A stretch of DNA of 20,202 nucleotides from assembly GCA_937926265.1 (NCBI GenBank), contig CALAZS010000066.1, forward strand, positions 1 through 20,202. The letters run 5' to 3'. This document shows positions 6,864-14,814 of the stretch, in pieces. This DNA comes from an uncultured Gammaproteobacteria bacterium (GTDB lineage Bacteria > Pseudomonadota > Gammaproteobacteria > Chromatiales > Chromatiaceae). The first letter of the stretch is position 1, and each line of letters starts with the position of its first letter. The notes beneath the pieces were generated by a model that saw only the letters and a program-made list of their open reading frames with translations, was not told the origin of the DNA and ran no database searches. The position numbers and the translations under genes are program-made.

Positions 6864-9045
6864 CAGGAATATAGAAAATAAATTCCGAGCCATGATTTTT
6901 ACTTTTTGGTGGGCTTTCAGCCCATATCCTGCCATGGTGTAAAGAGATGATTTCGCGGCATATGGGTAAACCTAATCCGGTTCCGCCACTTCCGGAACGC
7001 GTTTTGGAGCTTTGCACGAACTTGTCAAAAACCTCTTCCAGTTCATCATAAGGAATCCCAATTCCTTCATCTGAAACAGATAATTGCCAACAGGGTATTC
7101 TGTTTTGTTCTGTTTTTTCTAGGCTAATGGTCAGGTTTGCTTCGTCAGGGCTAAACTTAATGGCATTCGATAACAGGTTGATCATCACCTGATGCATAAG
7201 TTTTTTATCAAATTCGCAGAATGCCTCTTCATCAGTTTCAAGGGTAATGTCTAAGCCTTTACGGCTAATCAGGCTATCGACCTCACTTAAACACTCGTGA
7301 ATCAAATCGTATAAATTCGAATACTGGTAAGTTGCCAGGAGTTTTCCTGATTCAAGTTTTGATAAATCAAGTAAATCATCCAGTAACTTGGTCAGGCGTT
7401 TACCGCTAATGCTTATTTTTTCAAGATAACCGCGAACTTTTACATCATTAGCTCTTTTTAGCCCCAAAGATGAAAAACTTAAAATTGCATGCATTGGGGT
7501 ACGTAATTCATGTGACATGTTTGCCAGGAAACGGCTTTTCTCGAGGTTGGCTTTTTCAGCCATTTCTTTCGCATCAAAAAGCTCCATGGTTCTCATGGAT
7601 ACTTCATGTTCAAGCTGGATGGCATACTCCTTGTTTTTGGTGATATCAAGTAATGTGCCAGAAGCAGTATCCGGTCCACCTTTCTCATCCCAGCATGTAA
7701 TGCGGCCGCGAACCATAACCCATACCCATCCATCGGACTGGCTTTTTAAGCGCATTTCAGATTCGAAAGAATCTATCTCTTTGTTAAACAGGCGGTCAAA
7801 ACTTTGATGAGTGTGTTTTTTATCCTCGGGATGAATTAAACCGAAAAAATAATCAGAGTCTATACCACGGTCATATTCAAGCAAGTAACCGGTAATTTCT
7901 GTCCAGTGTTTATTCAGATAGACCTGGTTTCTTTTAATATCCCAGTTCCAGACAATTACATGAGAAGATGCAATAACATCATGAAGGGTCTGGCTTTGCT
8001 GGCTTATGGTCGAATGTGCCTGGGAGAGTTTGCGGTTAAATTTTAAAACTATAAATATAGTAACTAAGAGCCCACCTACAAAAAAGGAAATAATTATTAT
8101 TGGCAACTGATAGAGTGCCCATATATCGGATAAACTAATATCTACCTCAAATTCATAAGGTGGTGCTTTGAGTGTTCTCAAAACCTTATCTACACCGTCA
8201 TAATTGGTGGGAATATCAAATCCATAAATACCGCTATTGGATAATTCGCTCTGGCCATGATCCATTGATAATAAAAAACCGGTTATTTTACGGGTCACAT
8301 CATTACTGACATGATGTAATGAGGCTAAAGGCCATTCCGGGTAAAGTGGAGTGGATGTTACAAATGGATAGCCAGGTAAATGCTGTTTGTTAATAATCTT
8401 CAGATCATCCATATCCAGTTGGCCATTAATGGCTAATCTTTCCAATACACCGGTTCTTACAAAACCAATATCTGTTTCATCATTCAAAACAGCTTTAACA
8501 ACCTTGTCATGAGGTTGACCGGTAATTAACAGGTCTTTTTCATCCGGTATCGAAAGGCCGGATTTGACCATTTCGTATGCCTGCAATTTGAAACCACCGA
8601 GACCGAAAGTGCCAATCGTTGCAATTTTATGATCAGCTAAATCTTCCGTCGTATTGATCTTTGTATTATGTCTGGAAGTAAAGATAACGCCACCATAGGC
8701 ACCAAGTGGTTGGTTATCATGTTTTTTGACAAGCATGGCCAGGGCGGCAGAAAGACCAAAACGTTTTTTCAGGTAGATATAATTACCTGAAGTGGTAAAA
8801 ACAAAATCGATACTGCGGTTAGCAACGGCCTGGTTTAGTTTCTGGTTATTCAGATAGATGATTTCAATATCCAGCTCTTGAAATGAATTATTCAGCAGTG
8901 TCCCAAGTACTCCCCATGATTTTTCAAGTACTTCAACTGGTTGGTAGGCAAGCACACCGATTTTTACATTTTCTTTGGAATGAGAAACTGTAATAAAGCA
9001 GAAGTTAATCAGGCAGACTAAAATTAATTTGTAGAGCGGTTTCAC
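6820..9045 (-). CDS. Sensor histidine kinase with PhnD-like periplasmic domain and PAS domain
   Basis: A 741-aa membrane sensor kinase. In order: signal segment (1-22); a PhnD/phosphonate-binding-like periplasmic domain (about 25-290, with IGVLAYQPVEVLEKSWGVL and FVFTTSGNYI); a transmembrane helix (about 313-336); a short coiled linker; a PAS/PAC domain (about 355-475, with NKHWTEITGY and a GTLLDIT end); HisKA with phospho-acceptor His512 (MSHELRTP); and HATPase with N box NLLSNAIKF, G1 DEGIGI and G2 GGTGLGL. It has no receiver domain, and no response regulator lies in the window. It starts with GTG at 9045, chosen because the hydrophobic leader begins there and the gene starts only 7 bases after the stop of the binding-protein gene, implying coupling. 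The C-terminus is a recent-looking repeat. The ligand is unknown. Confidence 0.93.
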   Translation of the reverse strand: MKPLYKLILVCLINFCFITVSHSKENVKIGVLAYQPVEVLEKSWGVLGTLLNNSFQELDIEIIYLNNQKLNQAVANRSIDFVFTTSGNYIYLKKRFGLSAALAMLVKKHDNQPLGAYGGVIFTSRHNTKINTTEDLADHKIATIGTFGLGGFKLQAYEMVKSGLSIPDEKDLLITGQPHDKVVKAVLNDETDIGFVRTGVLERLAINGQLDMDDLKIINKQHLPGYPFVTSTPLYPEWPLASLHHVSNDVTRKITGFLLSMDHGQSELSNSGIYGFDIPTNYDGVDKVLRTLKAPPYEFEVDISLSDIWALYQLPIIIISFFVGGLLVTIFIVLKFNRKLSQAHSTISQQSQTLHDVIASSHVIVWNWDIKRNQVYLNKHWTEITGYLLEYDRGIDSDYFFGLIHPEDKKHTHQSFDRLFNKEIDSFESEMRLKSQSDGWVWVMVRGRITCWDEKGGPDTASGTLLDITKNKEYAIQLEHEVSMRTMELFDAKEMAEKANLEKSRFLANMSHELRTPMHAILSFSSLGLKRANDVKVRGYLEKISISGKRLTKLLDDLLDLSKLESGKLLATYQYSNLYDLIHECLSEVDSLISRKGLDITLETDEEAFCEFDKKLMHQVMINLLSNAIKFSPDEANLTISLEKTEQNRIPCWQLSVSDEGIGIPYDELEEVFDKFVQSSKTRSGSGGTGLGLPICREIISLHHGRIWAESPPKSKNHGSEFIFYIPVDQNQLAEQNQLVE

Positions 9046-9052
9046 CAGTTAA

Positions 9053-10009
9053 CTAGTCCAATGACAGTAAAAATCTGTCGTCAATAATTTGATTGATTTC
9101 TGTGTTTTGATTTTCAGCAAAGTTTATATCAAGAATGCCACTTATAAGGTCCGCACTTATCAAAAGTTCAGGCTTTTTCCCGGATAACAGGCGAAGATTG
9201 TTCTGATAATCAGGTAGATAAAGGCCCTTAAACATGTGATCAACCTCATGAGGCTGGACTTCCATTCTTGGGGCCATCCTGTAAAGCGAATCCTGGTGAT
9301 TCGTGTCGAAATGGGTTTTAGCCTTGAAATGTGTTTCTATCAGATGTTTTATAGCGTTACGGTTTTTTAATGCACTGGGCCTAATGGCAAGCACATCAAC
9401 AATCAGGTTTGGCGCTTCCTGGCTGGAAAAAATCTGCTGCCCATCAAGATTAATAATTTTACTTGATACCGGTTCATAGGTGATTACAGCATCTACAATT
9501 TCTTCCTTCCATACTTTTTCATGTTGATCGATGCTGGCTTCAACAACTTTAACATCCTGTTCAGTCAGATTGGCTTTTTTCAGGGCCTGGTCAAGCATGA
9601 TCGAACCAACAGCGCCAACTTCTACAGCAATCTTTTTGTCTTTCAGATCGCCAAGCTTTTTGATGGAAGGCTTTGCCAGGATAACATCTGCACCGGCTGA
9701 GATATCGAATACCAGGACCACGACCAGATCAGTACCGTCATTTCTTGCTCTTATGACTTCGTCAAAAGTTAAGGCCCCACCATCGACTTTACCTTCTTTT
9801 AACAGTTCAAGTGTCTCTGAAGCTGATTGCGTTTCATGCAAATAAATCATGTCCTGGTTTAATAAACCAAGGTCCCTGGCCAGAAACATGAATTCATACC
9901 CGGGCCAAACATGGCTTGCTATATTAAGTTTCTGGCTGTTACTGCAACTAGCTAAAAACAGCAGCGTGGACAAAAACAGGGATAGTTTTAAAATTTGTAT
10001 TATTTTCAT
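9053..10009 (-). CDS. SsuA/NMT1-type substrate-binding lipoprotein, no ABC partners
   Basis: This 318-aa lipoprotein has a hydrophobic leader and the lipobox LASC, with Cys22 as the lipidated residue. The mature part matches ABC substrate-binding proteins of the NMT1/THI5-like (SsuA/TauA) group: NIASHVWPGYEFMFLARDLGL, then KVDGGALTFDEVIRA, LGDLKDKKIAVEVGAVG and DAVITYEPVSSKI. Such proteins bind nitrate, sulfonates, taurine or pyrimidine precursors; the ligand here is not evident. The GTG at 10042 would add 11 polar residues before the leader, so I prefer the ATG at 10009. No ATPase or permease gene lies nearby. Instead it sits 7 bases ahead of a histidine kinase with its own binding domain, so it may present a ligand to that kinase. 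This role is inferred. Confidence 0.88.
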   Translation of the reverse strand: MKIIQILKLSLFLSTLLFLASCSNSQKLNIASHVWPGYEFMFLARDLGLLNQDMIYLHETQSASETLELLKEGKVDGGALTFDEVIRARNDGTDLVVVLVFDISAGADVILAKPSIKKLGDLKDKKIAVEVGAVGSIMLDQALKKANLTEQDVKVVEASIDQHEKVWKEEIVDAVITYEPVSSKIINLDGQQIFSSQEAPNLIVDVLAIRPSALKNRNAIKHLIETHFKAKTHFDTNHQDSLYRMAPRMEVQPHEVDHMFKGLYLPDYQNNLRLLSGKKPELLISADLISGILDINFAENQNTEINQIIDDRFLLSLD

Positions 10010-10042
10010 TGGCAAAATGTGAACATCAATTAATTTCCCCAC

Positions 10043-10048
10043 AGTATA
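10043..10048 (-). promoter_or_regulatory. Possible -10 box of the binding protein / kinase pair
   Basis: On the reverse strand TATACT lies 33 bases before the ATG at 10009, which would give a short leader. No good -35 hexamer is found at 16-18 bases, so an activator or another sigma factor may be needed. The rest of the 160-base divergent region (10010-10169) shows no clear operator. Confidence 0.3.
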
Positions 10049-10169
10049 AAGATATAGTACATCTTCACATGGTTTTCACGTAATACGGCGCTGAATATTC
10101 AAAAACTGATCTCAATTAGCTCATAACAATGAGGGTTTAACAGCTGAAGTTTTCCGGCATTATCAAAAA

Positions 10170-11099
10170 ATGATAATTGCCTACTCACAACGTGTTCTGC
10201 CTCCCTTTTCCGGCGTTGTTCAAATTGCCGAATCTGAAAAAGTACGTGCACAAAGCTTCGATGGTGTGAACTGGGAATTACACTACCTGGCGGCAAATAA
10301 CGGCAGTAACCCGTTGGAAAAACGTGTCAAAGGTTATGCGCTTGATCGAAGTTATTTCAAAATTGCTAAATATGACAATCAACAACTAACGCCCTTTTTA
10401 TTACCGGCTTATCTGGATGAAGCAGATGTTAATGCCCGGCTGGAAGAAATGGCTGAGTTTTTGTCTTCAGTACAAATTCCATTTCCGGCAGCTGATATTT
10501 ACGAGTGTTGGTTGTTAGATCCCAATGATGAATCACCACTGGCATTGTTGTTTTCCTGTTGCGATGAATCACTCAAACGTACTTTTCCCAGCAGGCATGA
10601 ATGGACAGCATTGCCACATTCCAAGATGCGGGTTGAAAACACTGATGAGGAAGATGAACGCAGTTTTGCACCGGTTAACCAGCGTTTACAAAACCTGGTT
10701 GCCAGGCGAGCAGGTTATAACCCAAAAGTTGCCTGGTTCAACAGGGAAGAACATCATGACCATGATTTTCCCTGTTTTCTGGTTCGCGAAGACTGGCATC
10801 ATGAAGATGAGTCTGATTTGTGTCAGCGCTACCTGGCTAGAAAATCCCCAAGGCTGTTGATGTTGCATGGCCTGCAGTCTGGAGACAGGGAGCGTATGGA
10901 AATTGCCGCCCGCCAACATGTCTTCGAAGTGGAGCAATACTATCCGCTGTATCCTGAAATTCACGACCCAAAACGCATGTCTGCTATCCGTGTCGAGGCC
11001 AGGCTCAGGGGTAAAATGCCGGTTGATCCCAGCACTAATAAAAAGGAAAAAGATTCAAAAATCATGCCTTTCAGCAAGGACATGCGCATTCTCGAGTAA
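10170..11099 (+). CDS. Unrecognised 309-aa cytoplasmic protein
   Basis: I do not recognise this protein. It has no signal peptide or membrane helix. The N-terminal third opens with MIIAYSQRVLPPFSGVVQIAE and contains WELHYL and FLLPAYL. The centre has a Cys-Cys pair (130-131, FSCCDES), and residues 193-212 form a striking His/acidic stretch (EEHHDHDF, then EDWHHEDE) with nearby cysteines 202 and 218, which could bind metal. The part around 226-262 (SPRLLMLHGLQSGDRERME ... VEQYYPLYPE) looks well folded. The C-terminal 25 residues are Lys-rich and polar. Frame use, codon pattern and length argue for a real gene. The ATG has no clear Shine-Dalgarno, and no other start lies before the in-frame TAA at 10137. 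A 76-aa gene follows after 37 bases. Confidence 0.82.
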   Translation: MIIAYSQRVLPPFSGVVQIAESEKVRAQSFDGVNWELHYLAANNGSNPLEKRVKGYALDRSYFKIAKYDNQQLTPFLLPAYLDEADVNARLEEMAEFLSSVQIPFPAADIYECWLLDPNDESPLALLFSCCDESLKRTFPSRHEWTALPHSKMRVENTDEEDERSFAPVNQRLQNLVARRAGYNPKVAWFNREEHHDHDFPCFLVREDWHHEDESDLCQRYLARKSPRLLMLHGLQSGDRERMEIAARQHVFEVEQYYPLYPEIHDPKRMSAIRVEARLRGKMPVDPSTNKKEKDSKIMPFSKDMRILE

Positions 11100-11136
11100 T
11101 TTCCTGTAAGAATGCTTTCTACTACTGTTTATCAAT

Positions 11137-11367
11137 ATGAAACCCGATGCAGAACAAGAAAAGGCCTTAAGAGAAAAGATTAAAAGGCAGACTTCTGAGA
11201 ATATAAAGCCGGAACTCAGGCCGGTCGAAAATTATTCAATCTATGAAGAACTTAAATCTGCATCGCGGCAGAAAGGCAGGTCTTCTTCATTAAACAGTTT
11301 TTTGAAGCCAGCTTATATAATCGCTGGTCTTATTGTCCTTGGGCTATTAGCCTATTTTTTATATTAA
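11137..11367 (+). CDS. Small tail-anchored membrane protein, unrecognised
   Basis: This 76-aa protein has a charged, basic N-terminal part (many Lys, Arg and Glu within 1-50, including EEKS-like and RQKGR segments) and a single hydrophobic helix at the very end (about 56-76, YIIAGLIVLGLLAYFLY). The topology suggests a C-terminal tail anchor in the inner membrane with the body in the cytoplasm. It follows the 309-aa gene by 37 bases and is followed at once by a strong hairpin, so the two are probably co-transcribed and may act together. No AGGAGG-type ribosome site is visible. No family is recognised. Confidence 0.65.
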   Translation: MKPDAEQEKALREKIKRQTSENIKPELRPVENYSIYEELKSASRQKGRSSSLNSFLKPAYIIAGLIVLGLLAYFLY

Positions 11368-11374
11368 TGTAGAA

Positions 11375-11394
11375 ACCTCCACCTAAGTGGAGGT
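11375..11394. terminator. Bidirectional hairpin between convergent genes
   Basis: A perfect 8-bp stem (ACCTCCAC / GTGGAGGT) with a 4-base loop CTAA lies between the stops of the 76-aa gene (+) and the rhodanese gene (-). T-tracts are poor on both sides (ACAAAAAG on one, TTCTAC on the other), so it may be a weak or factor-assisted terminator, or a 3' stabilising hairpin. Confidence 0.65.
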
Positions 11395-11406
11395 ACAAAA
11401 AGTAAC

Positions 11407-11898
11407 TTATTTAACTGCAGTTTTTATTGGACTATAGGCTTGTTTAGGGCCTAAATAGTTAACCAGTGCTTTTAAGCCACCTTTAATAACATAAATATTA
11501 CTAAAACCAACATGACGTAATGCAGTGCCGGCTGCTGTGCTCCTGATACCGGACTGGCAAATGACATAGACTGGTTTGTCAGTTGGAATTGCGCCAAGTG
11601 ATTTAGGTGTGAAAAGCTCATTCAGAGGAATATTTAATGTCTCTGGAGTATTGACTGTAACTAAAGACAGCTCTCTTGGCGTTCTAACGTCCAAAATTGC
11701 AAAAGGCTCACTTTTTTTGATTTTTTCAACTAATTTTTCAGCGGGAAACAGATGCAGTTTTTTACCGCATTCAGCGCCTTTAACTTCTGCAAATAAATCA
11801 TTGTAGGCTTTGGCTGCCTCAACATCATATGACCAGGACGGACTTGATAAACCAAAGGCCAGGGTCATAAAGAGTATAAAAGCTATATTTCTTATCAT
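11407..11898 (-). CDS. Exported single-domain rhodanese-like protein
   Basis: A 163-aa periplasmic rhodanese (sulfurtransferase) with a signal peptide (about 1-23, FGLSSPSWS then YDVEAA). The rhodanese domain covers about 50-155. It has the CH2A-like DVRTPRELSLV, and the active-site loop CQSGIRS with catalytic Cys114 and Arg119, followed by the closing GGLKALV. Such enzymes move sulfane sulfur to thiophilic acceptors; the acceptor here is unknown. Two more cysteines do not form an obvious second domain. AGGAGG 6 bases before the ATG fixes the start. A 19-base inverted repeat abuts this ribosome site and could serve control by a repressor or an RNA fold. The gene lies downstream of the mnh operon in the same direction, separated by a terminator. 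Confidence 0.92.
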   Translation of the reverse strand: MIRNIAFILFMTLAFGLSSPSWSYDVEAAKAYNDLFAEVKGAECGKKLHLFPAEKLVEKIKKSEPFAILDVRTPRELSLVTVNTPETLNIPLNELFTPKSLGAIPTDKPVYVICQSGIRSTAAGTALRHVGFSNIYVIKGGLKALVNYLGPKQAYSPIKTAVK

Positions 11899-11908
11899 GA
11901 CAACCTCC

Positions 11909-11927
11909 TTGTATCCACAAGATACAA
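11909..11927 (-). promoter_or_regulatory. Inverted repeat directly beside the rhodanese Shine-Dalgarno
   Basis: Arms TTGTATC (11909-11915) and GATACAA (11921-11927) flank a 5-base loop. In the mRNA the 7-bp hairpin ends exactly where GGAGG begins. A shorter alternative stem, CTTGT / ACAAG (11908-11912 with 11917-11921), overlaps it and would take in the first G of the ribosome site. It may be a protein operator or a translational switch; neither is shown. Confidence 0.4.
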
Positions 11928-12075
11928 AAACCCAAAATTTTCATCCTCCTTTAATTTAAGTATTGCAGCAGATAAGAATTTTCCATTGAAAAATTTAAAT
12001 CACTTTAGCAAATAACTGATCGATATTTTTTATAAACAGGAAAGCGATTAACAAATCGCTATTGGTATGTGCCAG

Positions 12076-12100
12076 AAAAAATTCGGGGAAATACCCGGAA
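12076..12100 (-). terminator. Intrinsic terminator of the mnh operon
   Basis: On the reverse strand, 30 bases after the mnhG stop, TTCcGGG and CCCcGAA pair as two 3-bp blocks around one C-C mismatch, with loop TATTT, followed at once by TTTTTT (the A-run at 12076-12081 on the forward strand). Position and T-run fit a rho-independent terminator of moderate strength. Confidence 0.6.
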
Positions 12101-12130
12101 ATACGGGGTAATAAGGGAGGCTTCAGGTTG

Positions 12131-12514
12131 TTAAGAGGGTTTATCGGAATCTTCAACGGCATTTGATGCAATATGTTTATCACAACTCTCGCCATCCAGC
12201 AGGCCATCTTCAGGAAGCTTTGCCAGTGACTGCAGGCGAAGATGCAAAGCCGCCTTTGCCATCAGGTGCGCACCCACAGGGGCGGTAATAAACAGGAACA
12301 GTGTCACCAGGACTTCATGCAGGCTGAGTCCATCATCCTGATGACTGAAGAAAATAGCTGAGGCAATTAATAAGCTGCCGACGCCCAGGGTGGTTGCTTT
12401 GGTTGGTGCATGCAAACGACTGTAAAAGTCACGCAACCTTAGTAGCCCTAATGAGCCAATCAGCGTAAAAGCTGCACCGATTAGAATCAACAATGATAGA
12501 AATATGTCCAACAT
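12131..12514 (-). CDS. mnhG: Na+/H+ antiporter subunit G
   Basis: This 127-aa subunit of the Mrp/Mnh multi-subunit cation/proton antiporter is an inner-membrane protein with three hydrophobic segments in the first 90 residues. The family pattern LGLLRLRDFYSRLHAPTKATTLG is intact. I place the start at the ATG at 12514, with GAGG 6 bases upstream, rather than one at 12541 that would add nine polar residues and run back into mnhF. With this start the gene begins 7 bases after the mnhF stop. The last 35 residues are polar and acidic and longer than in many MnhG proteins. It is the last gene of the operon, followed by a terminator. Confidence 0.93.
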   Translation of the reverse strand: MLDIFLSLLILIGAAFTLIGSLGLLRLRDFYSRLHAPTKATTLGVGSLLIASAIFFSHQDDGLSLHEVLVTLFLFITAPVGAHLMAKAALHLRLQSLAKLPEDGLLDGESCDKHIASNAVEDSDKPS

Positions 12515-12521
12515 GGTTACC

Positions 12522-12791
12522 TCACTCAATGATGTCGCCACGGGTGATAAATTTACTCAGGGCAAAGGTACTGACAAACCCGATCATGGCTATTAGCAAT
12601 GCAGCCTCAAAATACAGGTTGCTGCCCAGGTGAATCCCCAGCAAGACCAGCAATGCCACTGTGTTCACATACAGGGTATCCAGGGCAAGTATTCTGTCGG
12701 GTTGGCTGGGACCGCGCAAGAGACGCCAAAAAGACAGTAATAATGCGGTACTGACCAAACCAAAAGCAATGTAGAGTGCTGTAGTTATCAT
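12522..12791 (-). CDS. mnhF: Na+/H+ antiporter subunit F
   Basis: The small 89-aa membrane subunit of the Mrp/Mnh antiporter has three hydrophobic helices. It shows the family pattern RLLRGPSQPDRILALDTLYVNTVALLVLLG, with the conserved PDR-x-A-D turn. Its length is typical. The start overlaps the end of mnhE by 4 bases (ATGA), and AAGGAGATT lies upstream inside mnhE, so translation is coupled. MrpF is needed for assembly of the whole complex in studied species, although it does not itself resemble a proton-pumping subunit. Confidence 0.94.
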   Translation of the reverse strand: MITTALYIAFGLVSTALLLSFWRLLRGPSQPDRILALDTLYVNTVALLVLLGIHLGSNLYFEAALLIAMIGFVSTFALSKFITRGDIIE

Positions 12792-13276
12792 GAGTCGAGA
12801 ATCTCCTTAAGAGGCGTTTCATATCGCTCACGAATAGTCTCCAGTATTTCATCCGGGTTATCCGCATGCAGACTGTGAATAATCAGACAGCTACGATCCG
12901 CGCTCAGGTTTGCTGACACTGTACCTGGTGTCAGAGAAATGGTGTTTGCCAGGATGCTAATTGCCACATCATTTTTCAGACGTAAGGGCAGGATCAGAAA
13001 AGCGGGTTTCAGCTTTTCCTGGCGGCCAAGAATCAGACCGGCTACAGCAATGTTTGCAACCAAAATGTCATATAGCACAATGAACACAAACCGCATGAGT
13101 TGCATAGGTGATCGCACATGTACTTCATCAGGCCAGAAGCGGGCCGTGTACAGTGGCACTGCCCAACCCAGAATCAAGCCCAGTAAAAGGTGACCGAAGC
13201 TTATCTGGTTAACTAACAGTAACCAGATTAAAACCAGAATCGCTGATAACAATGGATGGGGTAACAAACGGCTCAT
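12788..13276 (-). CDS. mnhE: Na+/H+ antiporter subunit E
   Basis: This 162-aa subunit of the Mrp/Mnh antiporter has two or three N-terminal membrane helices (about 10-45 and 60-85) followed by a cytoplasmic C-terminal part. It carries the family segments LTPGTVSANLSADRSCLIIHSLHADNPDEI and ANTISLTPGT. The start ATGA overlaps the mnhD stop by 4 bases, with GGAGG 8 bases upstream. Its length is typical. MrpE is the least conserved subunit and in some species is dispensable for activity but affects its level. Confidence 0.94.
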   Translation of the reverse strand: MSRLLPHPLLSAILVLIWLLLVNQISFGHLLLGLILGWAVPLYTARFWPDEVHVRSPMQLMRFVFIVLYDILVANIAVAGLILGRQEKLKPAFLILPLRLKNDVAISILANTISLTPGTVSANLSADRSCLIIHSLHADNPDEILETIRERYETPLKEILDS

Positions 13277-14814
13277 GGTTGTGGACCTCCAGTAGCTGCC
13301 TGTAATACAGCGCTGATATAGGCCTCAGACTGAAGTAGCTGTTCAGCGGCAGCCTGGCTAAATTCATAAACCGGGCCGGCGTAAACTACCAGACCAATAC
13401 CCATTAAAGCCAATGCCAGCGGCGAGCCTAAATCAATCACAGTTACCGGTTTTCCTGCCTGACTTCCAGCAGTAGGACTCTCGTCAATTCTGAAAAACAG
13501 CATGGTTCCACTGCGGGCCAATGTCATGATTCCCAAAAGGCTCGTCACTAACAGGACAGCAAATACCCAGGGCATACCCGGTTCACCTATGCTTGCCTGC
13601 AGGATCAGCCACTTGCCTACAAAACCGGATAATGGGGGCATGCCACTGATCGCCAGGGCTATGACGAGAAACACACCAGCCAACAACTGCCCACGTGCTA
13701 ATTCAGGACCGGGTATTAGCCTGTCAAGCGCGTTACCCCTGGCTTTTGAGATTACATCGGCCAGTAGAAAAACTGCAGCAGCAGCCAGCGTGGAGTGCAG
13801 CAGATAATATAATCCTGCAGCAAACGCTTCAGCACCACCGATACCAAAGGCTGCGAGCAGGGTTCCTGCGGAAACCACCACGAGGTAAGCAGCCTGTTGA
13901 GAAAGACGCTTACTGGCCATAAGGCCAATTGTGCCGGCAACCACCGTGATTAATGCCAATGGCAATAACCAGGGATCAAGAAGTCCGGCAACGGGACCGC
14001 TTTCAGGACCAAACATTAAGCTGTGCGCACGCAGAATGGCGTAAGCTCCAACCTTGGTCATAATTGCAAACATGGCAGCAACAGGTGCACTGGTATGTCC
14101 GTAAGCACCCGGCAACCAGAGATGCAATGGCGCCAGTGCTCCTTTAAGCGCAAAAACGGCAAACAACAACAGCCCGGCTGCACGAACTACACCAAGGTCT
14201 TCCTCGGAAATGTTAGCAAGGCGCTGAGTTATATCAGCCATATTCAAAGTGCCAAGCACACCGTAAAGCGTACCGACTGCGAAAAGAAACAGGGTCGAAC
14301 CAACCAGGTTGAGTACGACGTAATGAAGTCCGGCACGTGTTCTGTCGGCACCGCCTCCATACAAAAGCAAACCGTATGAGGCAATCAACAGTACTTCAAA
14401 AAATACAAACAGGTTGAACAGGTCACCGGTGAGGAAAGCGCCGTTTATTCCAAACAGCTGCATTTGAAACAGGACATGAAAAAACCGTGCATCGTGATCA
14501 GCGCCTCGTAAGGCGTATAAGATCACTGAAGCAGACAGCACGGCGGTGAGTAACACCATCATCGCGGAAAGACGATCAGCGACCAGAACGATGCCAAACG
14601 GAGCAGGCCAGTCTCCGAGCCTGTAAACAAGAACAGAACCATCCGCCACTTGCAGCAATAACTGGAAGGCAATCACGACCAGGGCGAAGGTAGCCAACAG
14701 GCTGACAGTCTGGCGCATCGGTGTTGCCGAACCCCGCAGTAAAAGTAATGCAATACCTGCAAGTAATGGCAAAAGAAGCGGGGCGATCACAAGATGATTC
14801 ACCAGATGATCCAT
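13273..14814 (-). CDS. mnhD: Na+/H+ antiporter subunit D
   Basis: This 513-aa proton-translocating subunit is homologous to NuoN/NuoM of complex I and has about 14 membrane helices. The charged residues of the proton path are visible: Glu140 (FFEVLLIASYG), Lys224 (ALKGALAPLHLWLPGAYGHTS) and Lys254 (IMTKVGAYAIL). The start overlaps the mnhC stop by one base (TAATG), and GAGGAGAA lies 6 bases upstream. Its length is normal. Together with mnhA it forms the two antiporter-like modules of the complex. Confidence 0.96.
   Translation of the reverse strand: MDHLVNHLVIAPLLLPLLAGIALLLLRGSATPMRQTVSLLATFALVVIAFQLLLQVADGSVLVYRLGDWPAPFGIVLVADRLSAMMVLLTAVLSASVILYALRGADHDARFFHVLFQMQLFGINGAFLTGDLFNLFVFFEVLLIASYGLLLYGGGADRTRAGLHYVVLNLVGSTLFLFAVGTLYGVLGTLNMADITQRLANISEEDLGVVRAAGLLLFAVFALKGALAPLHLWLPGAYGHTSAPVAAMFAIMTKVGAYAILRAHSLMFGPESGPVAGLLDPWLLPLALITVVAGTIGLMASKRLSQQAAYLVVVSAGTLLAAFGIGGAEAFAAGLYYLLHSTLAAAAVFLLADVISKARGNALDRLIPGPELARGQLLAGVFLVIALAISGMPPLSGFVGKWLILQASIGEPGMPWVFAVLLVTSLLGIMTLARSGTMLFFRIDESPTAGSQAGKPVTVIDLGSPLALALMGIGLVVYAGPVYEFSQAAAEQLLQSEAYISAVLQAATGGPQP

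Noticed and set aside
10010..10042. GTG start extending the binding lipoprotein by 11 residues
   Set aside because: It has no ribosome site, overlaps the likely -10 region and spoils the lipoprotein leader; the ATG at 10009 gives a standard one.
11780..11941. Leader reading frame starting at GGAGGATG upstream of the rhodanese gene
   Set aside because: GGAGG touches the ATG with no spacing, which is unfit for initiation, and the frame runs out of register into the rhodanese gene without a recognisable product.
12515..12541. Upstream ATG for mnhG overlapping the end of mnhF
   Set aside because: The nine extra residues are polar and not in the family; the ATG at 12514 has GAGG at good spacing and begins at the first helix.
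14023..14379. 118-codon open frame on the forward strand inside mnhD
   Set aside because: It is fully antisense to a well-conserved membrane subunit, and its composition (Cys, Lys and Gln rich, no hydrophobic pattern) fits a chance frame.
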